From JBARKJ01 sp963698885 (GTDB lineage Bacteria > Nitrospirota > JACRHJ01), in NCBI GenBank assembly GCA_963698885.1, contig CAVOSJ010000004.1, positions 372,001 through 436,000 of the forward strand: DNA of 64,000 nucleotides, in the 5' to 3' direction. A model generated the notes under the pieces. The model was given only the letters and a program-made list of their open reading frames with translations, made no database searches and had not been told where the DNA came from. A program made the translations under genes and the position numbers. This document shows, one piece after another, positions 32,999 through 43,182 of the stretch (within the stretch, counting starts at the first letter, position 1; the number at the start of each line of letters is the position of its first letter).

Positions 32999-33718
32999 CT
33001 ATATCCCCTTCTTGAAGGTGTTCTTCCTGAGGAGCGTGACGAAGATGGAGAGAAACATCTTGAACACATAGTAAAGCGGCTTGAGACCGCTATGCATGGA
33101 GACGCCCTCCAGGCGCTGATACATCTCAACCGGGACCTCGATGCTCTTAAGCCCCGCCCTGTGCAGCATTATCAAAACGTCCGCGTCAGGGAAATCGGTG
33201 GGGTAGCTGTCCGAGGCGTAGAACCTTATCACCTCGCGGTTAAGGGCCTGAAATCCGGAGGTGGCGGTCCGTGACTTTGCGTCCGATTATAGAGGACGCT
33301 ATACCGCCGAAGAGCCTCATGCCAAACCCACGCGCCCAGGTGGTCTTGTATTTGCCCAGACCCATGAAACGCGAGCCTATCGCCACGTCGGCCATCCCCG
33401 CCTTCACCGGGGAAAGCAGTTTCGGTATGTACGACGGCTCGTGCTGGCCGTCCGCGTCCATCTGCACAGCATATGCGTATCCGTTTGAGAGCGCGTACTT
33501 GAAACCGTCTGGAGCCCGGCCCCGTACCCCAGGTTGAACGGGTGCCTGATGACCGCGGCGCCCGCGCCCTTGGCCTGGGCGGCCGTGCCGTCAGCGGAAC
33601 CGTCGTCCACGACAGCTATATCCATACCCGGCGCCTTGACCTTTATGTCCGCGATGAGTTTCGCTATACCCGCCGCCTCGTTATATGCGGGGATGATTAT
33701 CAGGGTATCGTTATCCAT
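32999..33718 (-). CDS. Family 2 glycosyltransferase, DPM-like, two frameshifts
   Basis: Cytosolic GT-A fold enzyme. LIIIPAYNEAAGIAKLIADI and VVDDGSADGTAAQA bind the sugar nucleotide; after a shift near 33511 the frame gives ALSNGYAYAVQMDADGQHEP with the DxD motif, then VAIGSRFMGLGKYKTTWARG. A second shift near 33272 is followed by TSGFQALNREVIRFYASDSY. It probably makes a polyprenyl-phosphate-sugar used with the DUF2304 partner. Confidence 0.85.
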
Positions 33719-33746
33719 TTTTCTACTTAAGGGTGTAATATCGATC

Positions 33747-34800
33747 TCACCAGACTACCATGGATTTAACAATCTTCCAATACAGGTCGAACAGCGGGTT
33801 GATCAGCCTTAGCTTGGCGTCGCCTATCTCTTCATACCATATCCGGCCGCTGAAGAACTTTATTACGTCTTTATCCCGTATCCGGCGAGAGGCTTGAATC
33901 CTGGCACGCTCACGAAAAATATCAGCCAGGTTTCTCAAACTCAGAAAATATTTATAGACAGCCATCTTTTCATTGAACCAGCCTCCCTGGAAGGCGAACA
34001 GCATGAGACCCGCTTCCATGACAAAAAACGCAGGCGCAATTAAACATAAGGTCAGCCAGTGATAATTCTTTAATATGACTATCACTCGGTTTCTATCTAC
34101 ATAATAATATTTGCCGCGGCTTCGTGAAAATTCATATTTGTGATAAACGACCGCATCCTCGGCCAGGATACAGCTTTTCCCTCCAAGCCAGATCCGCCAG
34201 CCGAGGTGCCTGGTCTTCATTGTACATCCACAGGCTTTCGTCGAACAACCCCACTTTATTCAAGGTTTCCGCTTTCAGAAGGACGGCCGCGCCGCTCGGG
34301 TAACATATATCCTTGCCGTCCGTCCGGCCTGGTTCCCATGGTTTGCCGTAACCTTTGCAGAACCCGAAACCTAAAAAATGCGTCAGGTTCCCGATGCTGT
34401 TGACCTTCTCCTTATCCGGCCAGAGCATGAGCCTCGCCTGCACCGCCCCCGCGTTTTCCTCCGTATCAGCCGCTTTTATCATCTCGTTTACGGCCGTCTC
34501 GCCTATGACCGTATCGATGTTAAACAGGATGATGTACTTGAACCCCTGCCTTAAGGCGGCCCTCATCCCGGCGTTGTTGCCACCGGCAAAGCCCTCGTTC
34601 CTTTCGTTCCTTATAATTTCCGCTTCGGGCACTGTTTCGCGAATGTATTCGAACGTCTCTTCCGAGGTTTCATTATCGACTATAAAAAGCTTGAAACCCC
34701 GGAATTCCTGTCTCCTTAAACTCTCGATGCAGTCCGGCAGATATTTTCGGGCATAACCTTTGTAGTTAACCAGAACGACCGCGACCTTACCTCTTGTCTC
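33747..34800 (-). CDS. Family 2 glycosyltransferase, rhamnosyltransferase-like, frameshifted
   Basis: Begins near VAVVLVNYKGYARKYLPDCI, then LFIVDNETSE, NEGFAGGNNAGMRAAL and ILFNIDTVIGETAV (DxD position). A shift near 34205 separates SLWMYNEDQ from LGWRIWLGGKSCILAEDAVV; ED of NEDQD is the usual acid pair. The C-terminal part has one or two hydrophobic segments. No ATG/GTG start is evident at the 5' end, so the true start is uncertain and may involve another error or overlap with the preceding gene. Confidence 0.78.
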
Positions 34801-34804
34801 CCCG

Positions 34805-36226
34805 CTAAAAATCGTAGTACCTCAATGCTATGTAATAAGTCGCCGCCGAAAGCATGGCTACCATGAACGAGCCAGTGAACAGCGGGCTTTTTATAGCCTT
34901 TGCCGCCGGCCCGTCAAAAGCCTTTATCCTGAAGCCCGACACCGCAAGGAAGGCCGCGGGCGCAACGGCGGTAAAGTACCTTCCCTGGACACCCAGCAAT
35001 ACAGTCGAACTTACAGGAGTCGCCTCGACAAACATCGCAAGGCTAATGCCCATGAAGACGAGCGCAAAAGATATCAGCAGCAGGGCGCGGGCCCTCGGCC
35101 CCAGGGCAGGCCCGTCGTTCGGGACAAGGACCTGAAGCGCCAGGAACAGGCCCGCAACGACATAAAGGAGAGGCGGGAACACCAGGTCCAGCCAGCCGAG
35201 GAGGCCGATGAACTGTCTGTACAGGCCCCTCCCGCTCCCCGCCAGCGGATAGTGGAAATAGCCGTTATAGACGACTCCCAGGAACTGCAGGGGACGGGTA
35301 AGCGCCACGCGGAGCTGGTATTTGGGGTCAAACCCGCCCGGCCGCAAGTCGCCCGCGATTTTATGCGCGTTGGCGATATTCCAGGCCCCCATCAAGAGCA
35401 CGGTCACACCTATGCAGCCAAACAGGAATAAGAGCCTGCTCTTCTTGTCCCTGAACCTCTCCGCGGGAAGCAGCAGCAGCAAAAGGACGATTGGAATATA
35501 TACCGGCTTCAAGAGCGCAAGCACGGCGCACAGGAGCAGAAAAATTTTCACTTCCCTCCCCGTCAACGGCCGCGGACTTTTCTTAAGCGCCTGGTTTAAG
35601 AGATATGCGATAAAGAGGAAAGTCACGCCGTTTAACACCACATCCGAACTGAGCGAGGCGGCAATACCCAGGGCCATCGGGAGGAGCGCAAGCGGCATCA
35701 TGATGTTTTTACCGACCGGCAGCACCTTGAGAGCCATGAAAACCAGGGCAACATACGAAAGCAGGACGAAGACCCGGGCCAGGTAAAAACAGCCAAGCGG
35801 CGAGAGGCCAAATATCGTTCCGGCAGCAATGCCAGCCGTCTGAGGCAAGTAACAAATCGGGGAATAAACACCGGCGGATATATCCTTGAATACGCTCTCG
35901 CCGCTCCCGGCATTGAAGTCTTCCGTCAGGATATATTTCCGGAAATGTCTGAAATCGAACTTCGCGAAGGGGTTGCGCATTACCAGCTGGTAGTCCAGCC
36001 TCTCCGGCAGCTCCGCAACGCTCCGGGGCAGGTACGCACCCGTTACCGTATGCCCGGCCTCGTCTTTGCCCTGCTCCAGGATTATTTTCCCCTGCGAGAG
36101 GGTCCATGACCTGAAGAAGTGCGCGTTCTCGTCCGGCGATTGGAAAGGCGGTATGAGGAAGACCCACAGAAGCCCGAAGAAAAGCGCCGCCGCCAGGAAT
36201 ACGTGCTCTTCTTTTATCCTGCTCAA
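34805..36226 (-). CDS. DUF2142 multi-pass membrane protein
   Basis: 473 residues with about 11-12 membrane helices. The first loop has FQSPDENAHFFRSWTLSQGK, the signature of DUF2142, whose DE pair resembles the acidic active-site loop of GT-C transferases. Such proteins sit in O-antigen and teichoic-acid-like clusters and probably transfer a sugar from a polyprenyl carrier on the outer face (inference). ATGA overlap with the upstream glycosyltransferase. Confidence 0.82.
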   Translation of the reverse strand: MSRIKEEHVFLAAALFFGLLWVFLIPPFQSPDENAHFFRSWTLSQGKIILEQGKDEAGHTVTGAYLPRSVAELPERLDYQLVMRNPFAKFDFRHFRKYILTEDFNAGSGESVFKDISAGVYSPICYLPQTAGIAAGTIFGLSPLGCFYLARVFVLLSYVALVFMALKVLPVGKNIMMPLALLPMALGIAASLSSDVVLNGVTFLFIAYLLNQALKKSPRPLTGREVKIFLLLCAVLALLKPVYIPIVLLLLLLPAERFRDKKSRLLFLFGCIGVTVLLMGAWNIANAHKIAGDLRPGGFDPKYQLRVALTRPLQFLGVVYNGYFHYPLAGSGRGLYRQFIGLLGWLDLVFPPLLYVVAGLFLALQVLVPNDGPALGPRARALLLISFALVFMGISLAMFVEATPVSSTVLLGVQGRYFTAVAPAAFLAVSGFRIKAFDGPAAKAIKSPLFTGSFMVAMLSAATYYIALRYYDF

Positions 36227-37164
36227 TGCCTCTCTCCCCGCGAAGGCAGTTCCCTCTCGATGCCGCCCTCACGTTTTTCGTAGCTGAGCGACGTGAGCAT
36301 TTCTCCAAGCAGTCCGGTGGAAATAAATTGTATGCCCAGTATGATGAGTAAAACGGAAAGCAGGAACAGCGGCCTGTCCCCTATCCAGCGGCCCATGAAC
36401 CAGCCTATGACCAGATAAGTCAGCGTGCTGCCGCCCGCCAGCAGGAGCGCGAGTCCCGCGATGCCGAAGAAGTGAAGCGGTTTCCTTATGTAGCGTGTTA
36501 TGAACAGCACTGTGATAAGGTCGAATATGCCTTCGATAAAACGCTTGCCGCCGAACTTCGTATGCCCGAATTTTCTCGGATGGTGCCTGACCTGCACCTC
36601 GCCCACCTTGAAGCCGTCGGCATGCGCAAGCGCCGGTATGAACCTGTGCTGTTCGCCGTAAAGGGAGAGCCCCTTCACTACCTCGGCCTTGTATGCCTTC
36701 AGCCCGCAGTTCATGTCGTGGATTTTCACCCCGGTGAGCTTCGCGGTCAGCCAGTTTATCACCTTGGACGGGATGCGTTTGGTGAGCGGGTCGCGGCGGG
36801 GATACTTCCAGCCGGAGACCAGGTCGTACTCGTCAAGCTTCGCAAGCAGCTTCGGTATCTCCGAGGGGTCGTCCTGCAGGTCGGCGTCCATCGTAACGAC
36901 ATAATCGCCCAGCGCATTTTGAAAGCCCGTAGCCAGGGCCGCGCTCTTGCCGAAATTTCTGCGGAAGGAGCGGACCTTCACGTGCGCTTCGTCTTCCCGG
37001 CAGAGCCGTTCCAGGGTTTCAAGAGAGCGGTCGGTGGAGCCGTCGTCCACGAAGATGACCTCATACTCTCGGCCTAAGCGGGACAGGACTTCCGTAAGAC
37101 TCCTATGCAGTTCCGGGAGGCTCTCTTCTTCGTTATAAAGCGGGATGACTATAGAAATATCCAT
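36223..37164 (-). CDS. Polyprenyl-phosphate glycosyltransferase, GtrB/ArnC-like
   Basis: 313 residues. ISIVIPLYNEEESLPELHRS, VIFVDDGSTDRSLETL and VVTMDADLQDDPSEIPKL (DxD) form the GT2 domain. DMNCGLKAYKAEV and a His-rich acceptor loop (VRHHPRKFGHTKFGGKRF) match GtrB/ArnC/DPM relatives. Two C-terminal helices (FFGIAGLALLLAGGSTLTYL, LLSVLLIILGIQFISTGLL) anchor it. It probably loads a sugar onto undecaprenyl phosphate for DUF2142 or YfhO partners. Confidence 0.9.
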   Translation of the reverse strand: MDISIVIPLYNEEESLPELHRSLTEVLSRLGREYEVIFVDDGSTDRSLETLERLCREDEAHVKVRSFRRNFGKSAALATGFQNALGDYVVTMDADLQDDPSEIPKLLAKLDEYDLVSGWKYPRRDPLTKRIPSKVINWLTAKLTGVKIHDMNCGLKAYKAEVVKGLSLYGEQHRFIPALAHADGFKVGEVQVRHHPRKFGHTKFGGKRFIEGIFDLITVLFITRYIRKPLHFFGIAGLALLLAGGSTLTYLVIGWFMGRWIGDRPLFLLSVLLIILGIQFISTGLLGEMLTSLSYEKREGGIERELPSRGERH

Positions 37165-37175
37165 GAAAACCTTTC

Positions 37176-37266
37176 GTCACTTTTCTTTCGAGAAAGAAAA
37201 GTAACACAAAAGAAAGCGGAACAGTCTAAAAGTTTTTGGCGTTACCTTTTTCCAAAAAGGTAACAG
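37176..37266 (+). repeat. Dispersed palindromic element, copy D (full length)
   Basis: Hairpin 1 (37176-37205) has arms starting GTCACTTTTCTTTC and ending GAAAGAAAAGTAAC, with one mismatch near the end and a smaller loop than copy C. Linker and hairpin 2 (37241-37264, arms GTTACCTTTTT/AAAAAGGTAAC) are nearly identical to copy C. It fills the gap between two glycosyltransferase genes read in the same direction. Confidence 0.92.
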
Positions 37267-37267
37267 G

Positions 37268-37981
37268 TTATAACATCCCCAGTATTGACTTGATCTTCAG
37301 AAGCCAGACCACGGCCAGCGCCTCCAGTATTATCCCCTTGTTCATCTTGGAGGTGCCGTGCCTCCTGTCGGCGAATATTATGGGTATCTCTTTTAACCTG
37401 AACCCCTTCTTCTGGCAGAGGAAGTTCATCTCTATCTGAAACGAGTACCCGTCCGAATGGATGCGGGAGAGGTCAAGCTTTTCCAGCACCTCGCGGCGGA
37501 AACACTTATACCCGCCTGTCGTGTCTTGGAGCTTTAGGCCCGTTATCGCCCTGGCGTACACGCTGGCGAAATACGACAGCATGAGTCTCTTCAGCGGCCA
37601 GTTCAGTATCCTGATGCCGTCGATGTAACGCGAGCCGATGACGACGTCGTAGTCCTTAGCCGCTTCGAGGAAGTTGGGGATTTCGGCCGGGTCGTGCGAG
37701 AAATCGGCGTCCATCTCGAATATGTAGTCGTAGCCTTTCTCTAAAGCGTAGCGGAATCCCTCTATATACGCGGAGCCAAGCCCCATCTTCCCGCTGCGGT
37801 GCAGGACGTGGACGCGCGGGTTTGCCCTGGCCATCTCGTCGGCCGCCCGGCCCGTGCCGTCGGGGGAGTTGTCGTCCACGACCAGCACTTCCGCGATCCC
37901 GGACGCGGAAAGCACCATCTCCACGATCCTTCTGACGTTTGATATCTCGTTATATGTCGGTATTATTATAAGTGCTTTCAT
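37268..37981 (-). CDS. Dolichyl-phosphate mannosyltransferase-like enzyme (DPM1 type)
   Basis: 237 residues, single GT2 domain. ALIIIPTYNEISNVRRIVEM, VVDDNSPDGTGRAADEMA and IFEMDADFSHDPAEIPNFL (DAD metal motif) are typical, and RGTSKMN-like RRHGTSKMNKG marks DPM1-type enzymes. There is no C-terminal helix pair. ATG 37981 overlaps the preceding methyltransferase stop (ATGA). It ends 2 bases from repeat D. Confidence 0.9.
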   Translation of the reverse strand: MKALIIIPTYNEISNVRRIVEMVLSASGIAEVLVVDDNSPDGTGRAADEMARANPRVHVLHRSGKMGLGSAYIEGFRYALEKGYDYIFEMDADFSHDPAEIPNFLEAAKDYDVVIGSRYIDGIRILNWPLKRLMLSYFASVYARAITGLKLQDTTGGYKCFRREVLEKLDLSRIHSDGYSFQIEMNFLCQKKGFRLKEIPIIFADRRHGTSKMNKGIILEALAVVWLLKIKSILGML

Positions 37982-38769
37982 TTCCGGCACAGCCCGAACA
38001 GGTCGAGCGATTTTTCAGGTTTTTCAGGGCTCATCCTGAAATCGTCCCCGGTAATCTCCGCTGCGGCTGGCGAGACCTTCTCCGTCCTTTTGTTAACTCT
38101 CTCAAAGGCCATCCGGTACAGGGGCTTTATTACGGCGCGCGGCATCAGTCTCCTTAACCGAAGAAAATCGAGGGCGATAATTTTTTTGGCGAACCCCTGC
38201 TCGTCCGCCTTCAGGGCCATATACTTGTCGCTGCCTTTAAGCCCCCATATCTCGACGTTGTCAAAGACATTGGACAGCGCAATGTACAGCTCGCCGCTTG
38301 AGAACTCCTTGTAGTGGTACGGGTTCAGCCCGTGCAGCATCATTTCCTTGTTCGGCGTCCCGAATATCGCCGTGCCGCCTTTTTTTAAAACGCGCGCGGC
38401 CTCTTTTATAAAGCTCATATAATCCCTGACGTGCTCTAACGCCTGCGAGCTTACCACGACGTCAAACGAGCGATCCTCGAAAGGCAGGCGCGCGCCGTCG
38501 GCAAGGCTGAAGGAAAGGTTGTCCCTTTTGTATTTCCGGCTGGCGTGCCGGACGAGCTCGGCGGATATATCCACGCCGGTCAGTTCGCTCGCCAGCTCGG
38601 ATAGCTGGTACGACCCGTAGCCCTCGCCGAAGCCTATCTCCAGGACTTTTTTATCCTTGACGTACCCGCCGAAGAACTTGTATGCGGCCAGGTGCCGCAT
38701 GAAAAGCGGCGTGATGTTTTCATGGTCCGGGCTTATTACCTCGCCGGTCGGGTCGATCGAGTTCTTCAT
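37978..38769 (-). CDS. SAM-dependent methyltransferase (class I)
   Basis: 263 residues. VLEIGFGEGYGSYQL is motif I; ELTGVDISAELVRHA, SFSLADGARLPFEDRSFDVV and VLKKGGTAIFGTPN follow in order as in Methyltransf_11 proteins. The C-terminal part may bind the acceptor. It lies between two glycan genes, coupled to both by ATGA overlaps, so it probably methylates a sugar or carrier lipid (inference). Confidence 0.85.
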   Translation of the reverse strand: MKNSIDPTGEVISPDHENITPLFMRHLAAYKFFGGYVKDKKVLEIGFGEGYGSYQLSELASELTGVDISAELVRHASRKYKRDNLSFSLADGARLPFEDRSFDVVVSSQALEHVRDYMSFIKEAARVLKKGGTAIFGTPNKEMMLHGLNPYHYKEFSSGELYIALSNVFDNVEIWGLKGSDKYMALKADEQGFAKKIIALDFLRLRRLMPRAVIKPLYRMAFERVNKRTEKVSPAAAEITGDDFRMSPEKPEKSLDLFGLCRK

Positions 38770-41268
38770 GTCTTTATGCCGGTCCCCCTCCTGCGGCGGT
38801 TTATGAATATTACCGATACCAGGTAGGCGAGCGTCAATAGGCTGACCACCGCCCCTATGTTATAAGTCCAGGGACTGAACCTGAACACAAGCCTGTGCCG
38901 CCCCTTCAGGACGGGCACTCCCCGCAGCACGTAATCGGTCCGGTAAACGTCCGTCTTCTTGCCGTCAATATAAGCGTTCCAGCCGGGATACCATACCTCG
39001 GACGCCACGAGGAACGAATTGGCGGGCGCGTCAACGTCCATGTCCACCTCGTCCGGCAGGTATTTAGTCACCTGAACTTTCTGTCCCGAAAGGTCTGCAT
39101 TCGGGTCCATGGAAAAGGCCTCGGGAAGGTTATCGGACACGGCCGCGGCGGCGAACGGGGGGAAGCGGGGGTCGGATATCGCATCCAGGGCCTGGTCCAC
39201 ATCGTCCACCTTCAGGAGCCTGTTCACGAGCCAGGCGCGGGGCAGGGGCTCTTTTCCTTTTATAGAAATAGCAGTCCGTATTGTCCAGCACCTCGTACTT
39301 CTCCATCATCATTTTTCTTGCCGCCGCGTCGGGGATGGCGGCAAAATCATAATCCGGCTCTTTCGGGAGCAGGAGGTATCTGGTGTTCAGGAGGTCCAGT
39401 ATGGGGTTTCCGAAGTTTACGCTTTCCAGCGTTTTCATGTAATAGGTGAGCGGCACGGGATGGTAGCCCGTGAGGCTCTGTATCCCCCGGACCAAAAGCT
39501 CGTTGTTTATCCCCGGCGCGAACACCCTGAACGGGCCGTCCTTGTCCGCTTCCAGCGTTTTTATCTGGGGCGTCTCCTTGTAGAAAACGTCCTCCAGGTT
39601 CGAGACCGGTATGGTCTTTATCATCTTCCAGTCCACGGGCCAGAGGTCCGCCAGGACGATTACGGCGACTATCAGGACAAGATATTTTCCGTTCAGCCAG
39701 CCCTTCCAATAGACCAGGAGCAGGACCATGGAAACGGCAAGCACGCCGCAGAACATGAACATGTTCTCCACAAAGTAGGAGAGCCTCTCCTGCACGTCGT
39801 CAAACTGCCCCCAGAGCATCTGCCGTATCCATTCATGGTTCAGCAGCCGGTCGGCGGCGCCGCCCAGATCGGACTTCCAGTAAAACGCGGTCGCAAGGAC
39901 CAGGGCGAGTACGGCGGTCCCACCCATGATGAAATAGAGAAGCCCGTCTATTTTAGCCCTGGGCTTAGCCCCTGTTTTAGCCCTTTGTGTTTAGAACCTG
40001 TTTTAGCCTCTGGTTTACCCATCCTGTAGTCCAGCAGGTACTGCATCCCGAACGCGGCAAGGACGCTCCCGCAGATAGGCGTGAGTATCATTATCGCGTA
40101 CGGTATCCGGAATGTGGAAAAGCCGGGTACGTACTGCCATATGATGCGGTAAAAAGGATTGAAGCCGCCGAGCGCCAGGAAGCCGGTCAGCGCCCCCATG
40201 CCAAAGAAGAACCATGTGTACCTGTTCCGCTTGAACAGGACGCCGATCAAGGCCAGCACCACGCCCAGGACGCCGAAATAATCCAGGGAGAGCTGAAGCC
40301 CTATCCTGCCCCGGTAAAATATCCCGTTGGTCGTGGGCACGTTCGGGCCGTAGTCCTTGCCCCATCCGAACGGGTCGTGCATCACGGTATAGAGCAGGTC
40401 CTCCGGGGGCATCGGAAAACGACGTAGCGAACTCATACGAAGACGCGGCCGTCATCGTCCCACCCTGGCCCCGCTCGGTATAATGCTTATACTGGAAGGC
40501 CGGGAGCAGGACCGCCGCGTAGAGGAGCGTCCCAAGCCCGAAGGCGTACACGAAACCCGCCGCGCCCTTCAAGGCCCATTTATAGCCCCTTTTGCGCACG
40601 CCCTCGGCAAGCCTCATTAAAAGGAACAGGAAAAGGACGATCCCGCAGTAGAACAGTATCTGGATATGCCCGCCGTAGAACATCATGCCCACCAGCAGGC
40701 CCACCACGGTCATGTTAAAGAACGACTCCCTGTCCAGCGCCCGGTCCAGGAAAAGAAGCGCCAGAGGCAGCCAGGTCATGGTGTATATCTTGCCGCCGTG
40801 CCCGGGATAGACCAGGGTGACCAGGTGCCCATTGAACATGAACAGGAGCCCGCCGACGAACGACGCTTGTCTTGAGAGGCCCAGATGCCGGGCGAACGCG
40901 AAGAAGAAGCATCCCATCAGGATGAAGTGGATTATGTAGAGGTAGCCTGTCGCGAACTTCGGCGAAACGAAGAAGTATATCCAGCTTCCGGGATAGAAGA
41001 CATGGAAGGAGAAGCTGGCCAGAAGCGGCATCCCGGAGAATATGTACGGGTTCCAGAGCGGGACGGAATGGTTCTTAAAGATCTCGCTCATCCCCATCTC
41101 CTGTATGGGATAGCTTGCCGCCACCGTATCCGTGCCGTAGGCGAAGTTCCCGGGCACAAGGTACTTCCAGAAGCATACGTGCGCGAGGACGATATACAGG
41201 ATGATGTAAGTCAGGCTTGTGAAGCCGCCTTCTTTTTCGTCTATGAAGTATGACTTAATCCTGGCCAA
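38766..41268 (-). CDS. YfhO-family membrane protein, frameshifted
   Basis: About 830 residues with a dozen or more membrane helices and a large C-terminal extracytoplasmic domain. The opening loop YGTDTVAASYPIQEMGMSEI and FKNHSVPLWNPYIFSGMPLL, and MFNGHLVTLVYPGHGGKIYT, are typical of YfhO, a GT-C-like family needed for decorating surface polymers. Shifts near 40415, 39950 and 39255 break the frame. The end reads ASEVWYPGWNAYIDGKKTDV and a final helix. Overlaps the next gene by ATGA. Confidence 0.85.
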
Positions 41269-41283
41269 AAACTCTCCTTTGAA

Positions 41284-42135
41284 CTACTTTACAGCTCCCC
41301 TTAAATCCAGGAGATACTCGGCCCCCATCACAAAAAGTTCACGCGCTCCCGGGACCTTCCCGAGGGGGGACCGCCTGGTCTTCCAGCCGTAGCGTATCTC
41401 GTGGGACGGGCTGAAAAGGTAATATTCCTCCGCCAGTATTTTAAGGCCCTCTTTTGCGGCCAGCCGCTTAAACCCCGATATTGTCATCCTGCACTTTTTC
41501 AGTTCCGCAACCGCCGCGACTGCCGCCTCCGGCTCACCGGTCAAACTCATAAAGAAATCGAACATCGGCCCTGGGAGCAAACTTAACCCCGGAACCTTTC
41601 TCAGTTTCGATTTAAGAAGCGTCTGCTGGTGCAGGCCGAACGGCGAGTAATACGGGGGAAAAGTAATAAGCAGTTTCCCGTCCTTCGCCATGAAGCCCTT
41701 CACGGATTTTAAAAACGCGGCCTTATTATCCCACGGTATATGTTCGATAACATCCCGCAGGATCACAAGCCCGTACTCGCCGCCAAGTACATTGACCGCA
41801 TCCGTGGCCGTTATATCCTGCACGGCATACCGAAGCCTGGGATGGCGGTACTCTTTTCTCTCGAAGGGCTTTATCTCCACCCCCGTGCACTCGGCCCCCC
41901 AGTCCGCGAGCGCGGCGGTAAACCCCCCGTCGCCGCAACCGATATCCAGTACCCTGAGGCCCCCAGGGGATAGCCCCCAATCCTTGAATTTCGGCAAGTA
42001 GAAATCACGCGCCAGGTTATACTGGTAAGTCCAGTAATAATCCGCCCAGGACGGGAAATCTTTCTGTTGAAGCCTTCTATTTTCCAGGCCGCACCCGCAG
42101 CCTGTCCGGCAGCAGGCGCCGTCAGGGTTATTCAT
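41284..42135 (-). CDS. SAM-dependent methyltransferase with cysteine-rich N terminus
   Basis: 283 residues. The first 20 carry CCRTGCGCG, unusual for the family. LRVLDIGCGDGGFTAAL is motif I, TGVEIKPF motif II, VILRDVIEHIPW motif III/IV and FMAKDGKLLITFPPYYSPFG the next strand, as in Methyltransf_23 proteins that act on surface glycans. The thiol cluster could bind a metal; whether it matters is unknown. In operon with YfhO and a glycosyltransferase. Confidence 0.82.
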   Translation of the reverse strand: MNNPDGACCRTGCGCGLENRRLQQKDFPSWADYYWTYQYNLARDFYLPKFKDWGLSPGGLRVLDIGCGDGGFTAALADWGAECTGVEIKPFERKEYRHPRLRYAVQDITATDAVNVLGGEYGLVILRDVIEHIPWDNKAAFLKSVKGFMAKDGKLLITFPPYYSPFGLHQQTLLKSKLRKVPGLSLLPGPMFDFFMSLTGEPEAAVAAVAELKKCRMTISGFKRLAAKEGLKILAEEYYLFSPSHEIRYGWKTRRSPLGKVPGARELFVMGAEYLLDLRGAVK

Positions 42136-42144
42136 CAGGTTTCC

Positions 42145-43101
42145 TCAAATCTCCACCCGCCGGAGCTTGACCTCGGTCCTGGACGGGGCAGACGACTTTT
42201 TCCTGAACAGGCCCTTCACCGCGCCCCAGATGAAGCCCGCGCCGTAGCCTAAGTGAAGCGATGCGAAAAGTAACGGCATCACGAGGACGTATAACGGGTT
42301 TTTCGCCTCCGCCGCCGAAGCCGCGGCGAAGATAAGGCACAGGGCGATATATAACAGCCCCGGTATAAAGTAAATAGGCTGGCGTATGAAGACGAGCCCC
42401 AGGCAATATATCAGAAACAGCGACGGCGCCGCGTGCAGCGGCTTGAAACCCTCCGGGTGCTGGTAGTTCTGGTCCATCCTGCCGCGTCCGTAAGTGAACA
42501 CCTGCTTTAGGTACGCCCTGAGAGTCGGCCTCTGGCTCCTGTAAAGCCAGGCGTCGGGGACGTAAAGGAAAATCTTGCCCTCAGAGATGAGCTTGTTTAG
42601 AAGTTCGTTTTCCTCGTTCGGGTAGAGGTTCTCGTTGAACCCGCCGCACCCGAGGAAAACGGATTTCCTGAAGCTCAGGTTGGCAAGGATGAGTTCGTTC
42701 TCCGTCCCGCGCCTCTCCACGCCCAGCCTCTTGTACCTTGCCCGTATCGAGGAGCCGCCGAACGGGGAGGACAAAGCGAGGCCAAAACCATTTCGCAGGA
42801 AACCGTCCGTCGGCGAAGTGATAATCGGCCCGCCCACCCCGGATACTTCCGGGTCCCCGTAACGCGCCGCTACCTCCTTAAAAAGGCCCGTCGGGGCCAG
42901 TGAATCGTCGTCCAGGAAATAAAGTATCTCGCCCGCCGCCTCCCTCGCCGCCCTGTTCCTCTGGACGGACGGCTGCCGGCCCTCCGCCACGATCACCTCG
43001 AACCGGTCCGAGGGATAGTCCACGCCCTTAAGCGCATCCAGCGCCCGGACATATCCTCCCGGCTTCACGGGAATGATGACGGTGATAAAAGGAAAATCCA
43101 T
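42145..43101 (-). CDS. Family 2 glycosyltransferase with C-terminal membrane helices
   Basis: 318 residues. ITVIIPVKPGGYVRALDALK and VIVAEGRQPSVQRNRAAREA give the N-terminal fold, YFLDDDSLAPTGLF the DDD metal motif, and GCGGFNENLYPNEENELLNK the acceptor/base region (ENE). Three to four helices follow from about residue 225, placing it among processive or membrane-bound GT2 enzymes. It heads the long minus-strand glycan cluster. Confidence 0.87.
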   Translation of the reverse strand: MDFPFITVIIPVKPGGYVRALDALKGVDYPSDRFEVIVAEGRQPSVQRNRAAREAAGEILYFLDDDSLAPTGLFKEVAARYGDPEVSGVGGPIITSPTDGFLRNGFGLALSSPFGGSSIRARYKRLGVERRGTENELILANLSFRKSVFLGCGGFNENLYPNEENELLNKLISEGKIFLYVPDAWLYRSQRPTLRAYLKQVFTYGRGRMDQNYQHPEGFKPLHAAPSLFLIYCLGLVFIRQPIYFIPGLLYIALCLIFAAASAAEAKNPLYVLVMPLLFASLHLGYGAGFIWGAVKGLFRKKSSAPSRTEVKLRRVEI

Positions 43102-43182
43102 AGACGTCAGATTGTAGCATAGGGGTTTAAATCCTTCAAGAATAAATAGTTTTTACGTGGTTGACTATGCTATGATTTTGCC

